The notes: a model not told the origin generated them from the sequence alone. A stretch of 64,000 nucleotides of DNA from Candidatus Eisenbergiella stercoravium (GCA_019113175.1 DXHY01000059.1:62001-126000); one strand, 5' to 3'. Numbered from the stretch's first letter, positions 9,001 through 18,017 are shown. Made by a program: numbers and translations.

Positions 9001-9867
9001 GTGGATGCCCCGCATGCCCAGAGTATAGCAGACCTCAAAATCCCTGTTCTGCTCCACGCTCTCCCTCCAGTATTCCTGCAGAATTTCCCGGTTTCTTCCG
9101 GGGATGGAATAATCATATACCGCATCGGTATATCCCTTTTTCGCAATCCAGGGCTTCCACTCCCGGTTGTTGGAGCGCATCAGCATGTCACAGTGAGAGG
9201 TTCCCACCACGATACCCATCCGGTCGGCCAGCGCTCCGTTTTCCTTTTTCATGTTAAAGGAGTTGACGTGCATGGCCGGCCAGATATAATTGGCCTTCAG
9301 GCGCAGCAGCAGCTCAAATATCTTTTCATAGGTTTTTACCCCGATGGTGTCCTCTCCCATGTGCTTCTGCACCCAACGGTCCAGCTCTTCCTCGTCGTTG
9401 ATGAAAATGCCCCGGTACTCCACGGAAGGCCAGTCCGCCTTTTCAAAATCCTCCGGAAGAATAAACGTCTCCTTCTCCTTCACCGGCACATCCGCCCAGA
9501 AATACCAGGGGGAAACACCCAGCATGCCGCAGAACTCGTAAATGCCGTATACGGTTCCCCGCCGGTCCGTCCCCGCGATGACGAGGCGTCCCTCCTGCAC
9601 ATACATCACATACCCTTCCCTGCGAAGCTTTCCGCTTTCCTCATACAGCCCGCAGTGTGAAAGCCGTTCCGTTCCTACCAGCGCGTCAAAATCCGGCGAA
9701 ACGCCCAGGGTGCCCGCAAGGATTTCCGCCGTCTGACGGCCGGAAGGCGCTCCAAATACCTTTGTCAGGTCCGTACGCAGATTCCCGGCCGCGATTTTTA
9801 CCGCGTCCGTTTCCTGATCGCTCACCCGGACCGGACATTCCTGTCCCCGTTTCAGATAAAATTTCAT
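6091..9867 (-). CDS. Glycoside hydrolase family 115 protein, probable alpha-glucuronidase
   Basis: A 1258-aa enzyme recognised by the GH115 core: SVEYRGIFINDEEEL, LLRLKANYIWPAMH, and the GTSHCDMLMRSNNREW block. GH115 enzymes remove (4-O-methyl)glucuronic acid from xylan side chains (family knowledge). The C-terminal half contains the accessory beta-sandwich region expected for GH115C. There is no signal peptide, so it acts on imported oligosaccharides. The track starts at 9933, but ATG 9867 (MKFYLKRG) has AGGAG seven bases upstream and is the better start. Three interior stretches are low-complexity Gly/Ser/Glu/Ala-rich (for example SSGKISGSGDVSGG) and look like linker expansions. It is divergent from the AraC regulator, its likely activator. 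Confidence 0.88.
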   Translation of the reverse strand: MKFYLKRGQECPVRVSDQETDAVKIAAGNLRTDLTKVFGAPSGRQTAEILAGTLGVSPDFDALVGTERLSHCGLYEESGKLRREGYVMYVQEGRLVIAGTDRRGTVYGIYEFCGMLGVSPWYFWADVPVKEKETFILPEDFEKADWPSVEYRGIFINDEEELDRWVQKHMGEDTIGVKTYEKIFELLLRLKANYIWPAMHVNSFNMKKENGALADRMGIVVGTSHCDMLMRSNNREWKPWIAKKGYTDAVYDYSIPGRNREILQEYWRESVEQNRDFEVCYTLGMRGIHDSGFETEAIMQLPEEERKAAKVKLLETVIRDQRKILKETLGHDTMMTFIPYKEVLELYDAGLEVPEDMTLVWANDNYGYVRRYPSEKEKKRSGGNGLYYHNSYWAPPSMTYVFLCSIPLAHTAYELGKAWREGIRKLWVMNVGAMKPLEQEIEFFLRLAWEAGKESAPRFGALSGKRERPLSQDVDAYVADWITRNFSSFGNFSSSGKISGSGDVSGGIGTQVSELLNDFSQLTNVRKIENMDDDAFSQTAYGDEAAVRIHKYEELFERGNAIYAGLPEKERDAFFQLVLMRIHAAYFTNLAYYYGDRSTLACRQGKFAAAAEYVRKTRKFDDARRKLLVYYNKRMAQGKWDGILDPEGFPPPRAAMLPGCTPPLPERLRIRKWPGTEKVTGETAGEAAGEGAGAAERTGQPEVFVNGRMILSLWNEGRELVFSGRSVKWLEIGNGAGEETGGFGSTGGFDSLEALDFEVEAPDWIGLSQKRGSVRTEVRILVTAEDAARNRTGVIRVKNLTDGGTLEIPVRMVAPDLSGAVPSGTASVMEEAVSSGSVSAMGEAVSFGAAYGAGRAVPTEDGGLVCVEADSAEKMSPQFRVIKRAGRCRGNLVECFLSEKEAGEWNEPLNYLVCLVSEGEFLMEIHRFPSLNSTGRIRIGVSVDGGGIQIVETPSTDEWCGNWKKNVLNNVDRLYLRLPYLEAGVHEICLHGIDRYFAFSRFVIYTQERRENNLAGVTGCQALPKEWNVDQWLEGFYGRIELKPRAELWEPVRVSSDNLEAGDLVRLPERYADPVSPEYYFEAGKTPFEEKKGQIRIDAAAALSNSESAWLSDDRWQYCAGETFGRSGLAMYIRNAGTSWEDEKEAPCLNYRIRMEGGSYYIWLLCRFGLKEESRALAGMDGKALAPLPGHRDGFLWRYEAEQVYRWVPLAKTEAAPGEHTLQIFCMTSGMRFERICLVKGEDLPPADLEWKLCDAPE

Positions 9868-9978
9868 ATGCTGTCTCCTTCTCTTATTTCTGCTGCTCTC
9901 CATGGAATTTTTCTGATTCCATATTACGCACATATCGGTGAGTTTTCTTTGATTTTGTTAGCAGAAACATTACGGATC

Positions 9979-10006
9979 TTGACTTTTCGAACTGCAATTA
10001 TAAAAT
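9979..10006 (+). promoter_or_regulatory. Promoter for the AraC regulator
   Basis: TTGACT, 16-base spacer, TAAAAT, ending 50 bp before the araC-type start. It sits in the 189-bp divergent region shared with the GH115 gene. Confidence 0.55.
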
Positions 10007-10056
10007 GAAATAAGGATTACGAAAACAGGCCGGGAAACGGCAGAAAGGCGCCGGAA

Positions 10057-10968
10057 ATGGTTGATCAGTATCTTACGGCATTTTATGGAAGGGATATGGA
10101 GGATGAAAATGCAGGCTGGGAATTCGTTTATTCCATAAATAATGAGCCGCATAATGACCGGGAATTCTGTCTGCATAACCACAATGATCTGTATGAGATC
10201 TATCTCTTTCTGGAGGGAGAGCTGGAATTTCACATCGAAGGCAGTATCTACCGGGCGCATCCCAATGACATTTTCATCGCCAGGCCCAATGAAATGCACC
10301 ACAACTTCTTTTTATCGTCCTCGCGCTACAGGCGGATTGTGGTATTCGTTCCAGTAAAATTTTTCCGGCAGAACCGCTGCGAAGAGCTGGAAGGCTTCCT
10401 GCTCCGCCGTTCCCTGGGCGCGGACTGCCAGATTCCGGCAGCCATAACAGAACGCGAACTGGTCCCTCTGCTTCTGAAAATCAACCGATATCTGCAGGAA
10501 GGCACTCTGAGGATTGCCAAATGTGTGCTTCTGGAATTTCTCTACCAGCTGAACCAGGTCCGGGAGCCGCTGGCTGAACCGGTTGTAGAGGATCAGCGGA
10601 TCAGGGATGTCCTGCTGTGGCTGAATGAACATCTGACGGAACGGGTCACGCTGGACGGCCTCGCTGACGCTTTTTTTCTCAACAAGTACCATCTGTGCCG
10701 GATTTTCCGTTCCGTCACCGGCATGTCCATCAATCAGTATCTCAATTATAAACGGCTTCTTCTCGCCCGCTCCCTTCATCAGAACGGTCAGACCCTGTTG
10801 GAGGCCAGCGTCAACGCGGGTTTCAACAGCTACGCCCATTTTTACCGGATGCATAAGAAGGTATTTGGAACAGGCCCCAGAGAAGAAAGCTGCCGCACGG
10901 GCCTGACGGCGGACGGCCGAAATGACATACGGGATGTCAGTCCACCAGCAGCACCGCCACGTCGTTGA
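10057..10968 (+). CDS. AraC-family transcriptional regulator with N-terminal cupin
   Basis: A 303-aa DNA-binding protein. Residues about 25-110 form a cupin sugar-sensing domain (LHNHNDLYEIYLFLEGELEF, HPNDIFIARPNEMHH). Residues about 185-285 hold the double helix-turn-helix: VTLDGLADAFFLNKYHLCRIF then LEASVNAGFNSYAHFYRMHKKVFGTGP, the AraC signature. It is divergent from the GH115 gene, so it most likely activates that gene in response to a glucuronoxylan-derived ligand (inference). Its 3' end overlaps the convergent glycerate kinase gene by 32 bp. Confidence 0.9.
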   Translation: MVDQYLTAFYGRDMEDENAGWEFVYSINNEPHNDREFCLHNHNDLYEIYLFLEGELEFHIEGSIYRAHPNDIFIARPNEMHHNFFLSSSRYRRIVVFVPVKFFRQNRCEELEGFLLRRSLGADCQIPAAITERELVPLLLKINRYLQEGTLRIAKCVLLEFLYQLNQVREPLAEPVVEDQRIRDVLLWLNEHLTERVTLDGLADAFFLNKYHLCRIFRSVTGMSINQYLNYKRLLLARSLHQNGQTLLEASVNAGFNSYAHFYRMHKKVFGTGPREESCRTGLTADGRNDIRDVSPPAAPPRR

Positions 10969-12238
10969 CATTGGTTCCGGTAGCGCCTGTGATGATCAGA
11001 CCGTCCACGGCCTGCAGCGCATGATATGCGTCATTTTTCCGCAGCACCTCTTCGATCCGGATGCCAAGCGCACGGAGCCTTTCCGCCGTTTTTCCATCCA
11101 CCATGCCCCCGGCCGCATCCGTCGGCCCGTCCGTGCCGTCCGAGCCCAGGGAAAACAGCAGAACATCTTCCTTTCCCTCCAGAAAACGGGCGGCGCTTAA
11201 GGCAAGCTCCTGGTTTCTTCCGCCCAGCCCCTTTCCCGTCACCTTCACCACCGTCTCCCCTCCTGCAATCAACGCGAAGGGGCGTTCATAATCCGGACTG
11301 TCCGTCAGGGACGCCAGCCACTTCCCCTCTTCCTTCGCCTCTCCCTGCATGGAGTCTGTAAGGATACAGGGATGATAGCCCAGCTCTCCGGCATGCCTGG
11401 CAGCGGCCCGACACAGCTCCCGGACGCTTCCCACCACATGATTTTCCACCCGACCGTTTTCCCTCCGGAATTTGTCCCCGGAGTTCTCCGACGCCTCAGC
11501 CCGCGCCAGGACGTTTTCCACTGACTCCGAAAGCTTCAACCCATACTTTTCCACAATGCAGCGGGCATCCTGCAGGCTGCTGCCGTCCGGATAGGTGAGG
11601 CCGGAAGCGATCATATCCTCGCTGCCACCCACCACATCGGAAAGGATGATGGAGTACGCCTTCTTTGTTTTCAGAAATCCGGCCAGCTTTCCTCCCTTGA
11701 CTGCCGACAGCTTCTTGCGGATCAGATTGATCTCAGTAATATCCGCCCCGCAGCGAAGTAACTGCCCCGTCACTTCCTGAATATCCGGGAGGGCAAGCCC
11801 CTCCTCCGGCAGCTCCAGAAGCGCAGAACCGCCGCCGGATAAGAGAAACAGAACCGTATCCTTCTCACCTGCCTCCTGCACAAAACGGACAGCCACCTGT
11901 CCCGCTTTTACGGAATTTTCATCCGGGACGGGATGGCCGGACTCCATTATCGCAAACCCGGGAAGTTCTCCCTTTCCATGGCCGTACTTTGTCACCACCA
12001 GTCCCTTTTCCAGCTGCGCCTCCTCCTGTCTTCCAAACCATTTTCCGGCAGCCTCTGCCATCACCCAGGCAGCCTTTCCGACGGCGAGGACGAATACTCT
12101 TCCCCGCAGATTCAGCTTTTCCAGCGCTTCCTGTACCGCTTTGTCCGGAAGGACGTCCGCCAGGGTTTTCCGAATGACAGTTTCCGCGTGACGGCGGAGT
12201 ATGCTTTCTTTTGACTGATTTTTTTTCTGTTCCTCCAA
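10937..12238 (-). CDS. Glycerate 2-kinase, DUF4147/MOFRL family
   Basis: About 433 aa. It phosphorylates glycerate at C2, feeding 2-phosphoglycerate into glycolysis (family knowledge). The N-terminal DUF4147 part has VLAVGKAAWVM, SGGGSALLELP and ILSDVVGG. The C-terminal MOFRL part has GGRNQELALSAAR and SLGSDGTDGPTDAAGG. The track begins at 12331, but TTG 12238 with GAGAGGAG seven bases upstream is more plausible; the extra N-terminus is basic and unlike the family. A TATAAT on the minus strand near 12300 could be its promoter. It may process glycerate from sugar-acid catabolism, though the window does not show the upstream steps. Confidence 0.9.
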   Translation of the reverse strand: MEEQKKNQSKESILRRHAETVIRKTLADVLPDKAVQEALEKLNLRGRVFVLAVGKAAWVMAEAAGKWFGRQEEAQLEKGLVVTKYGHGKGELPGFAIMESGHPVPDENSVKAGQVAVRFVQEAGEKDTVLFLLSGGGSALLELPEEGLALPDIQEVTGQLLRCGADITEINLIRKKLSAVKGGKLAGFLKTKKAYSIILSDVVGGSEDMIASGLTYPDGSSLQDARCIVEKYGLKLSESVENVLARAEASENSGDKFRRENGRVENHVVGSVRELCRAAARHAGELGYHPCILTDSMQGEAKEEGKWLASLTDSPDYERPFALIAGGETVVKVTGKGLGGRNQELALSAARFLEGKEDVLLFSLGSDGTDGPTDAAGGMVDGKTAERLRALGIRIEEVLRKNDAYHALQAVDGLIITGATGTNVNDVAVLLVD

Positions 12239-12460
12239 GGTTTTTCTCCTCTCTGTACTTCCATTTCGTTTTTCTTTCCGGTGAAATCCGTCTGATGGTT
12301 CTATTATAACCTTCTTATGCGGAAAGACCATGCATATTTTTCCTGCCTTACAGTAAAATCTGCATCAGAACATCCTTTTCACTGTTCAGGCAGGCTTTTG
12401 TCCGCCTGGTGCCAGTCACCCCATTTTTTATCCTTTTGCCCGTTTCGCCAGATGCCTCCC

Positions 12461-12489
12461 TTGTGTTTTCCGTTTTTCAAGGATAGAAT
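12461..12489 (+). promoter_or_regulatory. Promoter for the 5'-nucleotidase gene
   Basis: TTGTGT, 17-base spacer, TAGAAT, about 70 bp before the start codon. The remaining intergenic DNA from 12239 shows only the divergent glycerate kinase leader. Confidence 0.55.
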
Positions 12490-12562
12490 TAAGCATATAT
12501 CCGGGAGCCGCAGATACACGGCAAGCCTTGACTGATTCCCGGGGATTGGAGGTTTTATTTAC

Positions 12563-14239
12563 ATGAAGAAAAGGAAACTGACCGGCCTGGTGCTCAGCTT
12601 CGTCCTTTCCGTATCCATGTCGGCTACGGCCTTTGCCGCACCGGCCGTTACGGACGAAACAGCCAATACGGAGCCGATCGTCATTCTGCACACCAACGAT
12701 GTGCACTGCAGTATTGACGATTCCATCGGCTATGCGGGTCTTGCCGCCTATAAGGCGGAAATGGAAGCCCAGTACGGCGCGGACCGCGTCACGCTGGTGG
12801 ATGCCGGAGATGCCATTCAGGGAGGCGCCATCGGCACATTGAGTGATGGCGCATTCCTGGTGGACATCATGAACCAGCTCGGATATGACATCGCCGTACC
12901 CGGAAATCATGAATTTGACTACGGAACCGAAAATTTCCTTGAGTTCGCACAGGAGAGGGCCGATTACCCCTATCTCAGCTGCAACTTCCTGGATCTCAGA
13001 ACGGGCGCTTCCGTATTGCCCCCTTACCTGATTCTGGATTATGACGGCGTACAAGTTGCTTATGTGGGAATCTCCACTCCGGAAAGCCTGTCCAAGACGA
13101 CGCCGGCCTATTTCCAGGATGAAAACGGCAGCTTCATCTACGGCTTCTGCCAGGGTGCGGACGGCGAGCTTCTCTACACGGCCGTTCAGACCGCTGTGGA
13201 CGCGGCGAAGGCAGAGGGCGCGGATTATGTGGTGGCGGTAGGCCATCTGGGAAATGGCGGAATCACTCCGGAATATACCTCTGAAGCTGTTATTTCTCAT
13301 ACCACCGGAATCGATGTGTTTATCGACGGCCACTCCCATGAAACCTATGAGCGCACCGTCTCAGATGCCGCCGGAGAAGACGTCCTTCTGGCACAGACGG
13401 GAACCAGGCTCGCTGCCATCGGCAAGATCGTAATCGATCCCGCCACCGGCGAAATCAGCACGGAGCTTGTAACAGATTATGACAAAAAGGATCCTGTAAC
13501 AGAGGTGTTCATTCAGGCACTGGAGGAAGGCTTCAGCGATATCCTGAACCAGGTTGTTGCGACTTCTGAGGTAACCCTTACCACAAGCGATCCCGCCACC
13601 GGCGAAAGACGTATCCGCAATGGGGAAACCAATCTTGGAGATCTGGTTGCCGATGCATACCGCGTTGTAATGAATGCTGATATCGGAATGGTCAACGGCG
13701 GCGGTATCCGCGCTGATATTGAAATCGGAGACGTGACCTATGAAGATATCATTAACGTACACCCCTACGGCAATGAGATGTGTGTTGCTGAAGCAACCGG
13801 ACAGGAAATTCTGGACGCTCTTGAGCTTGGCGCAATGAATTATCCTCTTGAGGACGGCGGTTTTCAGCATGTTTCCGGTCTTACCTATTCCATCGACGTT
13901 TCCATTCCTTCCTCCGTGGTTCTGGATGACACCGGAGCTTTCGTGGGAGTAAACGGCGCATACCGTGTAACTGACGTGATGGTAAACGGCGAGCCTCTGG
14001 ATCTGAACAGAACCTATACCGTCGCTTCCCATAACTACATGATCAAGGAAGGCGGCAGCGGCTTCAACATGTTTATGGACAACACGCTGATTCAGGACTG
14101 CACCATGCTGGATAACCAGCTTCTGATCGATTACATCACCGATTATCTCGGCGGCACCATCGGAAGCGGATATGAGAACCCTTACGGAGAGGGCCGTATC
14201 CAGATCATCAATTCCGCAGAAGCGCAGGCAGCAGCCTGA
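12563..14239 (+). CDS. Secreted 5'-nucleotidase / UshA-type metallophosphatase
   Basis: A 558-aa exported enzyme that dephosphorylates nucleotides or related phosphoesters outside the cell. A Sec signal peptide covers about residues 1-26 (AFAAPA cleavage region). Metallophosphatase motifs occur in order: ILHTNDVH (about 41-48), DAGDAIQGG, GNHEFDYG, GHLGNGG and GHSHETY. The C-terminal 5'-nucleotidase domain has RNGETNLGDLVADA and NGGGIRADI, the substrate-binding region. No lipobox, LPXTG or surface-binding domain is seen, so the protein is free or retained by unknown means. It stands alone between two terminators, with GGAGG ten bases before ATG. Probable role: phosphate or nucleoside scavenging. 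Confidence 0.93.
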   Translation: MKKRKLTGLVLSFVLSVSMSATAFAAPAVTDETANTEPIVILHTNDVHCSIDDSIGYAGLAAYKAEMEAQYGADRVTLVDAGDAIQGGAIGTLSDGAFLVDIMNQLGYDIAVPGNHEFDYGTENFLEFAQERADYPYLSCNFLDLRTGASVLPPYLILDYDGVQVAYVGISTPESLSKTTPAYFQDENGSFIYGFCQGADGELLYTAVQTAVDAAKAEGADYVVAVGHLGNGGITPEYTSEAVISHTTGIDVFIDGHSHETYERTVSDAAGEDVLLAQTGTRLAAIGKIVIDPATGEISTELVTDYDKKDPVTEVFIQALEEGFSDILNQVVATSEVTLTTSDPATGERRIRNGETNLGDLVADAYRVVMNADIGMVNGGGIRADIEIGDVTYEDIINVHPYGNEMCVAEATGQEILDALELGAMNYPLEDGGFQHVSGLTYSIDVSIPSSVVLDDTGAFVGVNGAYRVTDVMVNGEPLDLNRTYTVASHNYMIKEGGSGFNMFMDNTLIQDCTMLDNQLLIDYITDYLGGTIGSGYENPYGEGRIQIINSAEAQAAA

Positions 14240-14291
14240 CGGCAGCTGTATTGAAAGCAATCTTCCGAAAGCTATAGACGGAGATATCAGG

Positions 14292-14325
14292 AAGGAGGCG
14301 GACCAGGTCCGCCTCCTTTTTCCGT
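14292..14325 (+). terminator. Terminator after the 5'-nucleotidase gene
   Basis: AAGGAGGCGGAC, loop CAG, GTCCGCCTCCTT followed by TTTTC; the 12-bp stem is perfect. Confidence 0.88.
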
Positions 14326-14408
14326 CAACTCTGCATATTGATACAGATTCCCGTTTATTTACTTTTAAAAGGGACTTTTCACCACGTCTTGCAGACGTCG
14401 GAATTGAC

Positions 14409-15284
14409 TTATTCTTTTACCGCTCCCACAGATACGCCCTTTACAAAATATTTCTGAATAAAAGGATAGATAAACAGAATCGGCAGAACTGATACGATGA
14501 TTGCCGCATACTTCAGCTGTTCCATCTGGGCCGTCCTGCTGATGCCGATCTGCGCGCTCGCTCCTCCCACATCCTGCTTGAGAATCAAAAGACTCCGCAG
14601 AAAGACCTGGAGCGGCTGATACTGCGGATTCGGCACGAGCACCATGGGCCAGAAATAATTGTTCCAGTGGCCTACCGCATAATACAAAAGCAGGACGGAC
14701 AGGATCGGTTTGGAAAGCGGCAGCATGATCTTCACAAGAACCGTCAGATGGCTCGCCCCGTCAATCTGCGCCGCTTCCGCCAGCGCCTCCGGAATTTCTT
14801 CATAAAAGCTCCTTGCGATAATGATATTCCAGGCGCTCACCGCAAAGGGAAGAATCACCGCCAGCGGCGTATTGTACAGCCCCAGATTGGTAACAACGAT
14901 GAAAAATGGAATCATTCCTCCGCTGACATACATGGTGATCGTAATCAGAATGGAGACCGGCCGTCTCAGGACAAATTTTTCCCGTGAAAGCGGATAGGCG
15001 GCCAAAACGGTCAGCACCATGTTCAAAGCGGTTCCAAACACCGTATACAGAATGGTGTTCCGATAGGATCTCCACACGGTAGGGTTTTCAAATACCAGCT
15101 TATATCCTTCCAGGGAAAAACCTTTCGGAAGAAACGTCACGTCTTTGCGGATCACATGCTCCGGGGCGCTGATTGACATGGAAAATACGTATAGAAAAGG
15201 ATACACGCAGAGAATCCCGGCGATGATGAGCACTGCGGCCAGAATTCCTCTGACCGCCAGCGCGCTTATTTTTTTCTGTCTCAT
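14409..15284 (-). CDS. Carbohydrate ABC transporter permease, LplC/YtcP type
   Basis: A 291-aa inner-membrane permease with six predicted helices. The coupling motif EALAEAAQIDGASHLTVLVKIMLPLSKP is the EAA loop that contacts the ATPase. The end FIQKYFVKGVSVGAVKE is characteristic of LplC/YtcP proteins, which work with LplB and an LplA-type binding protein on complex oligosaccharides or uronides. No ATPase gene is in the operon; such importers commonly share an MsmK-type ATPase encoded elsewhere. It is the last gene of the leftward sugar operon and ends near the nucleotidase terminator. Confidence 0.92.
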   Translation of the reverse strand: MRQKKISALAVRGILAAVLIIAGILCVYPFLYVFSMSISAPEHVIRKDVTFLPKGFSLEGYKLVFENPTVWRSYRNTILYTVFGTALNMVLTVLAAYPLSREKFVLRRPVSILITITMYVSGGMIPFFIVVTNLGLYNTPLAVILPFAVSAWNIIIARSFYEEIPEALAEAAQIDGASHLTVLVKIMLPLSKPILSVLLLYYAVGHWNNYFWPMVLVPNPQYQPLQVFLRSLLILKQDVGGASAQIGISRTAQMEQLKYAAIIVSVLPILFIYPFIQKYFVKGVSVGAVKE

Positions 15285-15351
15285 TCACATCTGCTCCCAT
15301 GCCGGAGCCGGAAACGTTCCGGCTCCGGCCATATTTTTTCAAGCTTCACAT

Positions 15352-16263
15352 TTACCAGATTCCGACTCCGAACAGCTTCTTCCCCGCAAAATTGCACAGT
15401 ACCAGGATGGCGATGTTAATTGCGGAATTGAACAGTCCGACCGCGCCTGCATAGCTGTACTGCTGGCTTAACAGTCCTGTCCGGTATACATAAGTGGAAA
15501 TCACATCCGCCGTCTCATAGGTAGTCGGACTGTAAAGCAGGATGATTTTTTCATATCCCACACTCATGATATTTCCCAGATTCAGGATCAGCAGTGTCAG
15601 GATGGTGGGCTTGATGCCCGGCAGCGTAACGTGCCAGATCTGTCTGAGCCGTCCGGCCCCGTCGATTCTCGCGGCCTCGTACAGGTCCGGATTGATACCT
15701 GTGATTGCCGCGAGATAAATGATGCTGTTCCAGCCGAATTCCTGCCAGACGCCGCTTCCCACGTACATGGTGCGGAACCATTCCGGTTCTCCGAAAAAAT
15801 TGATCCGTTTTCCTGTCAGGCTGTAAAGAAGGGAATTTACCACTCCGCCCTGCGGGGAAAAAATATCGATCAGAATTCCGCAGATCACAACCAGAGAAAT
15901 GAAGTGCGGCAGGTAGGATACCGTCTGGATTACCCGTTTAAACTTTCCATCCTTAAACTCGTTCAAAAGCAGCGCGAAGAGAATCGGAATCGGGAAGCCC
16001 CACAGCAGGCTGTATACGCTGATCAGAACCGTATTGCGCAGAAGTCTGCCGAAATAGGGGCTGGAAAAAAACTGTCTGAAATACCGCAGCCCGGCCCATG
16101 GGCTTCCCAGAATCCCCCTGCTGATGGAATAGTCCTTGAAAGCGATCAGGATTCCATACAGAGGATAGTAGGAAAACACCGCGAAGAAAATCACCACCGG
16201 TATCAGCATGAACACAAGCTGGCGGTCTCTGCGCAGACTTTTCCAGAATGCCTTTCTTTTCAT
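15352..16263 (-). CDS. Carbohydrate ABC transporter permease, LplB/YteP type
   Basis: A 303-aa membrane subunit, partner of the LplC-type permease. YYPLYGILIAFKDYS at the first periplasmic loop and LYEAARIDGAGRLRQIWHVTLPGI as the EAA loop are diagnostic of LplB-type proteins. SYLPHFISLVVICGI is also conserved in this group. It starts at ATG 16263, three bases after the stop of the solute-binding protein gene, with GGGGGG upstream, so the two are coupled. Confidence 0.92.
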   Translation of the reverse strand: MKRKAFWKSLRRDRQLVFMLIPVVIFFAVFSYYPLYGILIAFKDYSISRGILGSPWAGLRYFRQFFSSPYFGRLLRNTVLISVYSLLWGFPIPILFALLLNEFKDGKFKRVIQTVSYLPHFISLVVICGILIDIFSPQGGVVNSLLYSLTGKRINFFGEPEWFRTMYVGSGVWQEFGWNSIIYLAAITGINPDLYEAARIDGAGRLRQIWHVTLPGIKPTILTLLILNLGNIMSVGYEKIILLYSPTTYETADVISTYVYRTGLLSQQYSYAGAVGLFNSAINIAILVLCNFAGKKLFGVGIW

Positions 16264-16266
16264 GGC

Positions 16267-17958
16267 TTACGCCCCCCTTGAACGGTCATACTGGGCCTGC
16301 TTCACCGTTCTCAGTTCTTCCAGCCCGATATTGTTTAAGGTATCCACAAAGGACTGCCATTCTCCCAGATCCGTCGCCCCCGTAATGAAGCTCAGAATGC
16401 TTTCCGAGCAGTAGGTATCGAAATCCGTACTGTACATGTCCAGAATATCCTGCTCCTCCGCCGTGGACATCATGTTGGGGAAGGGCTCTATCATATTGGT
16501 GCTTTCCGCATAGGGAATCGCGTTTCCCTGACCGTTCAGCGCCACATAGGATTCCGCGGGTGTCCGCACCAGAATGGTATTGCTCGCGCCAAGGCTTCTG
16601 AGCGCGTTATAGGGATCCAGGCCATCCGGATTATTCAATACAAAATCCGTATACTGCTTTTTACCATCCACTTCCTCCCAGGTCTTTCCCTCAATTCCCC
16701 ACTCAGTCAAGGTAACGCCCTCGTCGCTTCCCCAGACAAAATTCATCCATTTAACTGCCAGTTCCGCCTTATCGCTGGAGGCAGGGATTGCATAATGGTT
16801 CCAGGTAGGGTCGCGCTTCACCACCTGTACCTCCTTCGTTCCGGCAGGATGATGGATCAGTGAATGAACCGCCTCCGGATAGCCGGATGTGGCGAGCAGG
16901 TTATTATACTGTGTCTCTCTTTCTGAAAGATGGGAAAAAGCTCCCACCGTATTGGTAGCGCACAGAGCCTGGAAGTTCGCTTCATCTCTCGTAAGTTCCA
17001 TATCGATCAGCCCTTCTGCGTACCAACGGTTCATCTCCGTCACAAAATTCTTATATTCTTCCGTCGTATAAACACAGAACACCTCTCCGTTCTCATCATA
17101 CCACCAGGGGCCCACACCCGCAGGCAGATCATAGGCGGACAAAAGATAACTGAACAGCCCGCTGGCAAGATCAATGCCGCTCAGCGGAATCTCATCCTGG
17201 ATTCCATTGCCGTTCGGATCCTCATTCTTAAACGCGGTCAGAACCTCATACCAGTCCTCAATGGTCTCAGGCTGCTCCAGTCCAAGCGTATCCAGCCAAT
17301 CCTGGCGTATAAAAAGTGCATTGGCAACCACCATGTCGTTCACATACTTTGGCGTGTCCGCAATGGTATAGATATGTCCGTCCGGTGCAGTCAACAGATT
17401 TTTCAGTTCCGGGTCTTCATCCAGAACCTTCTGGATATCCGGCGCATACTGACTGATCAGATCATCCAGAGGCTGGATCAGTCCCTCCTGCGCCAGATTA
17501 TATACTCCAGTATTGGTCATGGACGGCGGCACTACAAAAATATCCGGCAGATCGCTTCCCGCCGCAATTCTCGGCTGCATGACCGTATCGTAATCCGCGC
17601 TTGCCTCCCAGTTGATTTTCACGCCTGTCCTGTTCTCAATTTCCTGCCAGATTTCCAGGTTATCGTTGATGGATACCGCCGTGTACCAGCCCTCCAGACA
17701 GGCCACCGTCAGGTTATCCGTTTCCCCGTCCCCGATCGGAAGCGTGTAAGCGTCTCCGGATGCCGAAGCCGCGCCGCCCGTTTCACTTTCCGCTGTGCTC
17801 TGCACAGAACCGTCTGTCGTTTCCGCCGCAGCCGCCTGCTCCGACGACGCGGAAGTCTCTTCTGATGCGCCGCCTCCGGAACAGCCCGCAAGAAGCGCTG
17901 CTGTCAATACCAGACCGATGATTCTGCTTCCCATCTTTTCTATGCTTTTCTTCCTCAT
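16267..17958 (-). CDS. Extracellular solute-binding lipoprotein, LplA/YtcQ type
   Basis: A 563-aa lipid-anchored sugar receptor. The signal peptide ends with lipobox LLAGCSGGG (Cys about 26), followed by a Ser/Glu/Ala-rich linker. The periplasmic-binding-protein fold has INWEASADYDTVMQPRIAAGSDLPDI near the start, FIRQDWLDTLGLEQPETIEDWYEVLTAFK in the centre and MNFVWGSDEGVTLTEWGIEGKTWEEV in the second lobe; this last block is typical of large LplA-type proteins. GGAGGG precedes ATG 17958. Upstream hydrolase genes suggest the ligand is a branched oligosaccharide, identity unknown. Confidence 0.93.
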   Translation of the reverse strand: MRKKSIEKMGSRIIGLVLTAALLAGCSGGGASEETSASSEQAAAAETTDGSVQSTAESETGGAASASGDAYTLPIGDGETDNLTVACLEGWYTAVSINDNLEIWQEIENRTGVKINWEASADYDTVMQPRIAAGSDLPDIFVVPPSMTNTGVYNLAQEGLIQPLDDLISQYAPDIQKVLDEDPELKNLLTAPDGHIYTIADTPKYVNDMVVANALFIRQDWLDTLGLEQPETIEDWYEVLTAFKNEDPNGNGIQDEIPLSGIDLASGLFSYLLSAYDLPAGVGPWWYDENGEVFCVYTTEEYKNFVTEMNRWYAEGLIDMELTRDEANFQALCATNTVGAFSHLSERETQYNNLLATSGYPEAVHSLIHHPAGTKEVQVVKRDPTWNHYAIPASSDKAELAVKWMNFVWGSDEGVTLTEWGIEGKTWEEVDGKKQYTDFVLNNPDGLDPYNALRSLGASNTILVRTPAESYVALNGQGNAIPYAESTNMIEPFPNMMSTAEEQDILDMYSTDFDTYCSESILSFITGATDLGEWQSFVDTLNNIGLEELRTVKQAQYDRSRGA

Positions 17959-18017
17959 TTTTTCCCTCCATCCGAAGCCATAACAGCCCCGGCTTCTTCT
18001 TTTTCTGATTTCTTTTT

